Origin: Saprospiraceae bacterium
Lineage (GTDB): Bacteria; Bacteroidota; Bacteroidia; Chitinophagales; Saprospiraceae
Reading direction: 5' to 3'
Length of the DNA: 64,000 nt
Assembly (NCBI GenBank): GCA_016714445.1
Contig: JADJNF010000009.1
Location: forward strand, 806,001-870,000
In this document: positions 57,064 to 64,000 of the stretch, piece by piece
How positions within the stretch are numbered: position 1 is the stretch's first letter
Layout of the letters: each line of letters opens with the position of its first letter
Translations under genes and position numbers: made by a program
The notes under the pieces: model-generated
Database searches by the model: none
Told to the model about the DNA's origin: nothing
Seen by the model: only the letters and a program-made list of their open reading frames with translations

Positions 57064-57080
57064 TGGCATAATGGTAGCAT
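57064..57080 (+). promoter_or_regulatory. Putative sigma-54 (-24/-12) promoter of the second permease cluster
   Basis: TTTGGCATAATGGTAGCAT has GG at 57065-57066 and GC at 57077-57078, exactly ten bases apart, as sigma-54 requires. The -24 box is TTGGCAT and the -12 box TAGCA, each with small departures from consensus. The gene start follows at 57148. Confidence 0.55.
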
Positions 57081-57147
57081 TACTATATTATATTCATAGT
57101 GAAATTTTAAATCATTTACTTTTTTTAACCGCTTAAAGTTAATCCAA

Positions 57148-57795
57148 ATGAAATTCTCTTTATTGTTAGTTTTAATATTAAATGCAGCAAATCTTATTAG
57201 TCAAGACTACATCATAGAGCATGATGGCACAAAACATGAAGGTCAAATCATCTCTTTGTCAAAAAACACTTTAACTTTTAATAATACGACAGGTAAGCTT
57301 GATCAATATAAAATCGACAGGCTATCGGTGGTTCATATTGCTGATCCGAAGTTTAAAATGAAAGGTGTAAATCTCAATAATAGTAACTTTGAGAAAACTG
57401 AAGATGGAATTCACATCGTTATGCTGAACAATCCTATTTCAAAATCAAAAGCATCATGCCAATCAGCTTCAAATTCCAGATCTACAAATCTTAATAGCAA
57501 TTCAGAAAAAAGCAGTTCACTAAGTATTTCATCAGAAAATGTTGGGCCTAAGGCAAAAGTGATTTTGGAATGTGATGACTGCTCCACATTTGGTACTTTG
57601 GTGATGGAGAGTGAAGACAAATTGACCAATATCCTGTGGAATTTTGATTGCAAAGAAGGAAGCGCTTTTCCGATGGAGTTAGAAATAGATTGTAACAAGA
57701 CCTACAATTTTAAGTATAAAGATGGGAATAAACAAACCATAGAAAAGAAAATCAAGATAAAATCTTGCATGAATATCATCAATGTATTTCAGTAA
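57148..57795 (+). CDS. Exported protein of unknown function heading the second permease cluster
   Basis: A 215-residue protein with signal peptide (SLLLVLILNAANLISQ). Residues ~20-70 form a small beta domain (YIIEHDGTKHEGQIISLSKN; YKIDRLSVVHIADP) like those in proteins that read a surface property; residues ~105-130 are a Ser/Asn-rich linker and the C-terminal domain has four cysteines (LECDDCSTF, WNFDCKEG, EIDCNKTY, IKSCMNI) that probably form disulfides. It follows a putative sigma-54 promoter and is 92 bases before the first permease, so it may be part of the efflux response. Confidence 0.65.
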   Translation: MKFSLLLVLILNAANLISQDYIIEHDGTKHEGQIISLSKNTLTFNNTTGKLDQYKIDRLSVVHIADPKFKMKGVNLNNSNFEKTEDGIHIVMLNNPISKSKASCQSASNSRSTNLNSNSEKSSSLSISSENVGPKAKVILECDDCSTFGTLVMESEDKLTNILWNFDCKEGSAFPMELEIDCNKTYNFKYKDGNKQTIEKKIKIKSCMNIINVFQ

Positions 57796-57797
57796 GA

Positions 57798-57858
57798 CAA
57801 TGCGAACGACGAACAACCGAACGATCCGATTGACGAGCAACCGAATGACGAATAACAC
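57798..57858 (+). repeat. Degenerate 14-base tandem repeat (CGAACAACCGAAtGA type)
   Basis: Units such as CGAACAACCGAACGAT and CGAGCAACCGAATGACGAA follow one another in the spacer. A very similar set stands at 60241-60367 after the next permease, so the spacers share a common repeat. Confidence 0.7.
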
Positions 57859-57887
57859 CTGATCATCAAACTTAAAATCTTAACACC

Positions 57888-60248
57888 ATGATACTTAATA
57901 ATCTGAAAACAGGAATCCGAAATCTTTGGGCAAATAAAACCATCTCTGCGATTAATATTGTGGGCTTAAGTCTGGGTTTGAGTGCCTTCCTTTTGATTCT
58001 ATTATGGGTAGAAAATGAATACAGCATCAACAAAGATGTAAAAGACAGAAATAATATAGCTGCTATTATGGTCAATCAATCTTTTGAGAGTGGTGAGGTC
58101 CAAACTTATGCTGCTACCCCACCACCATTGGCAAAAAACCTGCAGGAGTCAGGCGATGGGGTCGCAGCAGCAGCTACCGCTTCATGGGGTGACCAAATCC
58201 AGTTTTCTGTAGGTGACAATACTTTTACAGAATTCGGGTTGTATGCCAGCCCTGAATTCCTGGATGTTTTTAGTGTAGAGTTGATTGCCGGAACAAAGAC
58301 ATCAGCCTTAAAAAAACCAAATACCGTACTTATTTCAGAAAAACTGGCATTAAAATATTTTGGCACTAACGATCCAATCGGCAAAAACATAAAAATCCGA
58401 TCAGACCAGAATTATGAAGTCACAGGAGTCATAAAAAATCAAGGTCAAAAAACCACCATGCGGTATAATTTTTTGATGCCAATCCAAGACTATTTTAGTT
58501 ATAACCCATTTATGGCCAACGACTGGTCTATCAACAACGTCAGGACTTATGTCAAGTTTGACAACAATATAGATCACCTAAGTTTCAATGACAAAATTAA
58601 AGCTTTACTTCCTAAGCAAAGCGACAAACAAAAGAATTGCGAGATGTTTGTGTTTTCTATGAAAGACTGGTACCTGAAGGGTGAGTTTAAGGATGGAAAG
58701 CAGGTAGGTGGGCGAATCAAATACGTTCATCTTTTTTCGATCGTCGCATTGATCATCTTATTGCTGTCCTGTATCAATTTTGTCAATATGACCACCGCCA
58801 GCGCTACACAACGACTCAAAGAAATCGGCGTCAGGAAGAGCCTGGGTGCAAATCGCGTGGCATTGATAAAGCGATTTTTACTTGAATCCGTGTCTCTATC
58901 CATGTTATCAGGCACAATTTCTATTGGTATAGTTCTATTGGTTTTACCAATTTTCAATCAAGGTTTTGATTTACAATTGACAACAGGATTTACAGATCCT
59001 TTGCGTTTACTTTTATTCAGTGGTATAGCTTTGATTGCTGGTTTGTTGGCAGGTAGCTATCCGGCATTTGTATTATCAGGTATGGACTCAGTCGCTGCAC
59101 TCAAAAAAAATATCATGACAGGAACCACGAATACATCTAATGTCAGAAAAGCTTTAGTTACTGGTCAATTTGCCATCACAATTTTATTAATCACCAGTGC
59201 AGTGATTGTCTCACAACAATTAGATTATTTTAAACAAAAAGATTTGGGCGTTGATGGTGAACATTTAGTATGGTTTCCCAATCAGATTCCTTTGGATAAG
59301 AGAGAAACGGCCATGCAAGAAATATCTGATGTGAAAGGTGTGAAGCTATCCGCTTTGTCGTCTATGACTTTTCAAGGGAGTAACAATAGAGGTCATGATG
59401 TATCGTGGCCAGGGAAAAAACCAGGTGAAGACATATTTTTTAATTTTATAGCAGGTAGCCATGATTTGCCGGCAGCATTGGGTCTGGAAGTGATTGATGG
59501 ACGTAGCTTTTCGAAAGAATTCGCAACAGACACGAGTGCCGTTTTAATCAATGAAACCGCTGTCAGGCAAATGAATCTCAAGGACCCGGTAGGACAATAC
59601 ATCGAAACTAAAAATTGGAAAGGTACGATCGTAGGTGTTTTGAAGGATTTTCATTTTGAATCCCTGCATAGTACTATCGGACCGGTCATCATCAACTGCA
59701 GACCTGATTGGACCTGGAATATGTATGTCAAAATGGATGGCAGCAATGATGCGCTTGCTTTAAAATCGATAGCAGATATTTACCAGAAATTTGCGCCAGG
59801 TCAGATTTTCGAATACAATCACCAAAAAGATCAACCACAGTGGTTTTACAGATCTGAAAATCAGATTGCTATACTCATCAAGTGGTTCTCAGGATTTGCT
59901 GTATTTTTATCATGTCTCGGACTCTTAGGTTTGAACATATTTACCATCGAAAGAAAGAAAAAAGAAATAAGCATCCGAAAAATTCTAGGTGCCAACATCT
60001 CAAATTTATTGATGCTTGTCTCCCGTCAATTTGTTGTGTTAATCATCATCGCCATCATTTTATCGCTAATACCTTCTTATTATTTCACCACACAATGGCT
60101 TGACAATTTTGCATATAGCATTCAGGTAGAGTGGTATTATTACATTCTTGGTCCGTTGCTTGTATTTTTGATTGCTATGATGACCATGAGTATTTTGATA
60201 GTGAAAGCGTCATTGATAAATCCTGTCAAATCGTTGAATGCTGACTGA
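57888..60248 (+). CDS. MacB/FtsX-type ABC permease 6
   Basis: A 786-residue member of the same double-MacB family (MILNNLKTGIRNLWANKTIS). Motifs QRLKEIGVRKSLGANRV near residue 309 and RKKKEISIRKILGANI near residue 690; end INPVKSLNAD. It is the most distinct of the copies in the second FtsX half. Eight helices are visible and the gene is intact. It begins the second permease cluster, which has no ATPase or adaptor of its own in the window. Confidence 0.92.
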   Translation: MILNNLKTGIRNLWANKTISAINIVGLSLGLSAFLLILLWVENEYSINKDVKDRNNIAAIMVNQSFESGEVQTYAATPPPLAKNLQESGDGVAAAATASWGDQIQFSVGDNTFTEFGLYASPEFLDVFSVELIAGTKTSALKKPNTVLISEKLALKYFGTNDPIGKNIKIRSDQNYEVTGVIKNQGQKTTMRYNFLMPIQDYFSYNPFMANDWSINNVRTYVKFDNNIDHLSFNDKIKALLPKQSDKQKNCEMFVFSMKDWYLKGEFKDGKQVGGRIKYVHLFSIVALIILLLSCINFVNMTTASATQRLKEIGVRKSLGANRVALIKRFLLESVSLSMLSGTISIGIVLLVLPIFNQGFDLQLTTGFTDPLRLLLFSGIALIAGLLAGSYPAFVLSGMDSVAALKKNIMTGTTNTSNVRKALVTGQFAITILLITSAVIVSQQLDYFKQKDLGVDGEHLVWFPNQIPLDKRETAMQEISDVKGVKLSALSSMTFQGSNNRGHDVSWPGKKPGEDIFFNFIAGSHDLPAALGLEVIDGRSFSKEFATDTSAVLINETAVRQMNLKDPVGQYIETKNWKGTIVGVLKDFHFESLHSTIGPVIINCRPDWTWNMYVKMDGSNDALALKSIADIYQKFAPGQIFEYNHQKDQPQWFYRSENQIAILIKWFSGFAVFLSCLGLLGLNIFTIERKKKEISIRKILGANISNLLMLVSRQFVVLIIIAIILSLIPSYYFTTQWLDNFAYSIQVEWYYYILGPLLVFLIAMMTMSILIVKASLINPVKSLNAD

Positions 60249-60426
60249 TGAATGACGAACCAAGAATGATGAATAGCGATGGTCGTACCTTCAGAGAGTT
60301 TGGGTTGCGCGGGGATAAACAACCGAATGACGAACAATCTGAATGACGAACAACCGAATGATGAATAATCAAAAAATGAACAATATGATGTACAAACAAA
60401 TATTCACATAACTCTAATACCTAACC
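60249..60426 (+). repeat. Spacer rich in CGAATGACGAACAAC-type repeats
   Basis: At 60319-60367 units AACAACCGAATGACG, AACAATCTGAATGACG and AACAACCGAATGATG follow in direct order; a related TGAATGACGAACC stands at 60248-60260. The repeat is the same as at 57798-57858. No gene is present. Confidence 0.7.
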
Positions 60427-62808
60427 ATGCTCCGAAATTATTTTAAAATCGCTTGGAGGAATATCCTCAAAAACAAACTGTACAGCATCATCAATATCGG
60501 TGGGCTGGCAGTGGGTATGGCTGTGGCTATGCTTATTGGTTTATGGATTCAATATGAATTTGATTTCTATGGAGAACATAAAAACAAAAATCAAATTTAT
60601 AATGTAGTCACCAATGGAAAAGTCCCTAGTTCTGGATTTAAATACACCACCCAGGCCACACCCTTGCCCTTATATGTAGAAAGTAAAAATCTGATCCCCG
60701 AAATAAAACATACTGCGATAGTTAATTGGAGAGGAAAAAACGGTCTGATGGTTGGTGATAAAAAATTGACAAAGAATGGTACTGAGGTCTCAGAAGATTT
60801 TTTTAAAATATTTCAATTCAAATTTTTAGCTGGCGACCCCAACACGGCTCTAAATGACCCTAATTCCATTGTGTTGACTGAAAGTGTTGCCAATGATTTA
60901 TTTGGACAAAAGGAAGCTTTAAATCAAATGATAAGGTGGAATAATACCGACAACCTTAAAGTTTCTGGAATTGTTGAAGATATGAAAAAAGGCAGCATCT
61001 TTGGAGAAAGAGAGTATTTTATGGCCTATAAACATTTGGAAAACAGAGCGGCTTGGGTAAGAGAGTCTAAAAACAGTTGGTTGAGTTATTCTGCAATCAC
61101 TTATGCTGAACTTATCCCAGATGCAAACAGAGAACTGGTTTTATCAAAAATAAAAAATATGATAAAAAACCATGATAAAACCTCTCAAAATGAAATTGGA
61201 TTGCACGCCATGACCGAATGGAGGCTTTATGACGCCTTTGAAAATTGGGAAGCAAATAGTGGCCGTATCACTTACGTAAAAATGTTTGGAATTATTGGCA
61301 TATTGGTACTACTGTTGGCTTGTATCAATTTTACCAATTTGAGTACTGCCCATAGTCAAAAAAGAGCGAAAGAAATAGGTATTAGAAAAGCAGTAGGTTC
61401 TGTAAAAAGACAATTAGTTATTCAATTTTTGACTGAATCCATCTTAATGGTAAGTGTTTCAATGATTCTATCCTTGATACTAATTATTAGCTTGTTGGCC
61501 GCTTTTAATTCCTTATTGGGTACCGTAGTCGTTTTTCCTATTCAAAATCCATTTTTTTGGCTTTTTACATTGGCCACTATAATTACTACTGGATTATTGG
61601 CAGGTTTTTACCCTGCATTTTACCTTTCATCTTTTACAAGCATAAAAGCCTTGAAAGGAAAATACTTAATTACAAAAACCGTTTTTTCACCCAGAAAAAT
61701 ATTAGTCGTAGCTCAGTTTGTTGCCTCCATAAGTATCATAATAGGAACCATAATCATATACAAACAAATACAGTTCTCAAAAAACAGGCCCTTAGGATAT
61801 GATGCCAAGAATGTGGTAATGGTGGATATAAAAGATGATTTATTTAAAAATTATGACCTCGTAAAAAGCGAATTATTGGCTATTGGGATTGTCGAGAATG
61901 TAACCAAAGCTTCAAATGCCATTAGCGAAACCAGTTCTAATTCTGTAATTGAATCCTTCCCAGGAAGCAATGCCGGCGAAACAATTTCCTTGGTAAATAT
62001 TGCAACCAGTAGTGATTATTTCAAAACTATTAAAATTAAACTTATTGAAGGTCGTGATTTTAATCAATCTAACATTGATGTAGATACCGACAAGGTGATT
62101 TTGAACCAAGCCGCTGTTGATTTAATGAAACTTACAGACCCCATTGGAAAAATAATTACAGAAAGAGGTGGTAAGCGACAAGAAATAATTGGAGTGGCAG
62201 AAAATGCCATTATGGAAAATCCTTTCGAACCTGTAAGAGCCACCCGTTTTATGTATGATAAATACTGGGCAAGTGTACTCATGTTTCGTTTTAAAGAGAA
62301 CACCTCAGCGAGTACTGCAATTGCAAGGGTAAGTCATATTTTCAACAAATTCAACCCTTCCTTCCCTTTTGAATACCGTTTTGCAAGCGAAGAGTTTGAC
62401 AAGAAATTCAAGTTTGAAGAGATGGTAGGCAAACTGGCTACATTTTTCGCCATTCTCGCCATTTTCATTTCCTGTCTTGGCCTTTTCGGCCTTGCAAGCT
62501 TTGTAGCAGAGCAACGCACCAAAGAAATCGGTGTACGTAAAGTTTTGGGAGCATCAGTAACAAGTTTATGGCAAATGTTATCAAAAGACTTTGTTGTTTT
62601 GGTTTTACTCTCTTGCCTTATCGCAGCCCCAGTTGCTTATTTTTTTATGAATGAATGGTTGCAAAAATATACTTATAGAACCGAAATAAGCTGGTGGATA
62701 TTTGTGGTGGCTGGTATAGGAGCTTTGACAATTACTGTATTGACGGTGAGCTATCAAGCCATTAAAGTTTCTCTGATGAATCCGGTGAAAAGTTTGAAAA
62801 GTGATTAA
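60427..62808 (+). CDS. MacB/FtsX-type ABC permease 7
   Basis: A 793-residue paralogue (MLRNYFKIAWRNILKNKLYS) with motifs KRAKEIGIRKAVGSVKR near residue 312 and QRTKEIGVRKVLGASVTS near residue 697, and the end MNPVKSLKSD. Its first ~100 coding bases are nearly the same as those of permease 8, while the periplasmic regions differ, which looks like partial gene conversion or a recent duplication with rapid divergence. Confidence 0.93.
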   Translation: MLRNYFKIAWRNILKNKLYSIINIGGLAVGMAVAMLIGLWIQYEFDFYGEHKNKNQIYNVVTNGKVPSSGFKYTTQATPLPLYVESKNLIPEIKHTAIVNWRGKNGLMVGDKKLTKNGTEVSEDFFKIFQFKFLAGDPNTALNDPNSIVLTESVANDLFGQKEALNQMIRWNNTDNLKVSGIVEDMKKGSIFGEREYFMAYKHLENRAAWVRESKNSWLSYSAITYAELIPDANRELVLSKIKNMIKNHDKTSQNEIGLHAMTEWRLYDAFENWEANSGRITYVKMFGIIGILVLLLACINFTNLSTAHSQKRAKEIGIRKAVGSVKRQLVIQFLTESILMVSVSMILSLILIISLLAAFNSLLGTVVVFPIQNPFFWLFTLATIITTGLLAGFYPAFYLSSFTSIKALKGKYLITKTVFSPRKILVVAQFVASISIIIGTIIIYKQIQFSKNRPLGYDAKNVVMVDIKDDLFKNYDLVKSELLAIGIVENVTKASNAISETSSNSVIESFPGSNAGETISLVNIATSSDYFKTIKIKLIEGRDFNQSNIDVDTDKVILNQAAVDLMKLTDPIGKIITERGGKRQEIIGVAENAIMENPFEPVRATRFMYDKYWASVLMFRFKENTSASTAIARVSHIFNKFNPSFPFEYRFASEEFDKKFKFEEMVGKLATFFAILAIFISCLGLFGLASFVAEQRTKEIGVRKVLGASVTSLWQMLSKDFVVLVLLSCLIAAPVAYFFMNEWLQKYTYRTEISWWIFVVAGIGALTITVLTVSYQAIKVSLMNPVKSLKSD

Positions 62809-62902
62809 TAGATGGAATAAATATTGGAGGTTAGATAGAGAGAGAGAATATCATCTTCCTTGTTCTAAAATTCCATTTACCTTGCTCCAAAATATAAAAT
62901 AA

Positions 62903-64000
62903 ATGATAAGCAATTACATAAAAATCGCATGGAGGAATATCCTCAAAAATAAATTGTACAGCTTCATCAACATTGGTGGGTTGGCGGTGGGGATGGCGGT
63001 GGCTATGCTTATTGGGCTATGGGTTTGGGATGAGATGAGTTTTGATAACTACCACAACGCACATGATAGGATTGCTCTTTTGCAGAAAAACCGCAATTTT
63101 AATGGAAATGTTGTTACAGAACAATCCATGTGCCTGCCTCTTGCAGCGAAACTTCGAGAAACCTACGGCAACTATTTTGAAGAAGTGGTAGCATCGAGCT
63201 ATGGTGGTGAAAAAAGTTTGACTTTCCGAGAGAAAAACATCACCAAACGAGGCTTGTTTATGGAAAAAGGCGGCGAAAAAATTCTTGATTTAGAAATTCT
63301 TGAGGGTTCACCCAAATTTCCATTGCAACCTTTTGAAATCTTGATTTCTGATAAAACCAAAGAAGCTCTATTTGGCCATGAAAATGCTATCAATCAAACC
63401 ATTAACATTGACAAAAACACCCCGTTTAAAATCGTTGGGATTTTCAAATCTTTACCCAAAAATTCAACCTATCGGAGCACAGCTTTCTACGCATCTTTCG
63501 ACTCGTTCGCACAAATGGAACCCTGGGTACGAGGTGCAAAAAGCCGATGGGACGAAAACTCGTTTCCTGTGTATGTGAAATTGGCAAAAAATGTAAGTGT
63601 TGCAAAAGTAAATGCTTTGATAAAAGACGAAATATATAAAGTAACCAAAGACCCATCGAAGCCCACTTTGTATCTCTATTCAATGAACGAATGGCACTTA
63701 TATCCCGAATTCAAAAATGGCTTGCCCGTTTCTACAGGTAAGGACAATATTATAATTTTTGCCCTTATTGGTATCCTCACCGTGTTTTTGGCAGCTATCA
63801 ATTTCATGAATTTGAGTACGGCTCGTTCCGAAAAACGAGCAAAGGAAATCGGCATTCGCAAAGCCATCGGCTCGAAAAGATGGCAAATTATAGGTCAATT
63901 TTATGTCGAAACATTTCTAATCGTTATTTTTGCTACCATTTTGGCACTGCTTTTAGCCCAAATTTCAATACCATTTTTTAATGAAATTGCTGCAAAAGAA
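62903..64000 (+). CDS. MacB/FtsX-type ABC permease 8, N-terminal part (runs off window)
   Basis: The first 366 codons of another paralogue, from ATG 62903 (MISNYIKIAWRNILKNKLYS). Helix 1 is followed by a periplasmic domain with LPLAAKLRETYGNYFEEVVA and FKIVGIFKSLPKNSTY, and the first FtsX motif KRAKEIGIRKAIGSKRWQ near residue 310. The second half is beyond the window end. It is intact as far as seen. Confidence 0.92.
   Translation, partial: MISNYIKIAWRNILKNKLYSFINIGGLAVGMAVAMLIGLWVWDEMSFDNYHNAHDRIALLQKNRNFNGNVVTEQSMCLPLAAKLRETYGNYFEEVVASSYGGEKSLTFREKNITKRGLFMEKGGEKILDLEILEGSPKFPLQPFEILISDKTKEALFGHENAINQTINIDKNTPFKIVGIFKSLPKNSTYRSTAFYASFDSFAQMEPWVRGAKSRWDENSFPVYVKLAKNVSVAKVNALIKDEIYKVTKDPSKPTLYLYSMNEWHLYPEFKNGLPVSTGKDNIIIFALIGILTVFLAAINFMNLSTARSEKRAKEIGIRKAIGSKRWQIIGQFYVETFLIVIFATILALLLAQISIPFFNEIAAKE

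Noticed and set aside
56850..57080. 76-codon minus-strand frame
   Set aside because: It lies across the putative activator site and promoter and shows no domain features.

Overview
The window comes from an AT-rich Bacteroidota genome, most likely a Saprospiraceae-like lineage. The evidence is: type IX secretion C-terminal sorting domains on several exported proteins, a GEVED-domain protein, -7 promoter elements of the Bacteroidetes TAnnTTTG type, LytTR regulators, the three-subunit succinate dehydrogenase of this phylum, and long tandem runs of ~800-residue MacB/FtsX-type ABC permeases. No rRNA, tRNA, CRISPR array or complete insertion sequence was seen.

Layout. 1-3.6 kb: start of a sodium:dicarboxylate symporter (minus strand), a large degenerate SF1-helicase-like protein and an HsdR-N-type nuclease-domain protein overlapping it. 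4-6.3 kb: catalase-peroxidase KatG with a clear terminator. 6.6-12.4 kb: a potassium locus with a KdpD-like kinase lacking the KdpD sensor domains, a KdpE-like regulator, then two small genes, TrkH, TrkA and an outer-membrane porin-like protein. The same direct-repeat box (TTTATA-N5-TTTAyA) precedes both halves, which suggests the Kdp-type regulator controls a Trk channel. 12.5-19.3 kb: structured and repetitive intergenic DNA around an M1 metallopeptidase and two exported proteins, one with a duplicated dockerin-like calcium motif. 19.3-26.4 kb: S41 peptidase, outer-membrane protein, membrane protein, membrane-bound LytTR regulator, and a Septu-like defence locus (PtuA ATPase, PtuB HNH, plus a membrane protein). 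26.5-30.1 kb: sdhCAB. 30.3-32.7 kb: hypothetical protein, SUMF1-type lipoprotein, Uma2-type nuclease. 32.7-47.4 kb: an ABC efflux cluster (HlyD/MacA adaptor, one ATPase, five permeases). 47.7-53.7 kb: LytS/LytR-type two-component pair flanking an exported unknown protein, then a GEVED/T9SS surface protein. 54-56.8 kb: a broken pirin gene and four small soluble proteins. 57-64 kb: a second permease cluster (exported protein plus three permeases, the last running off the end).

Two themes stand out. First, both ABC clusters start with the same architecture: a GTCC-N6-GGAC palindrome about 57 bases upstream of a TTTGGCA-type -24/-12 element, which looks like a sigma-54 promoter with its activator site. 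Second, single-base frameshifts are concentrated between 19.3 and 37.3 kb and hit even sdhA and sdhC, while the flanks have long intact genes. I therefore read most of these breaks as sequencing or assembly indels and annotate the affected genes across them. The pirin remnant at 54 kb is different: it has lost its middle and is a true pseudogene.
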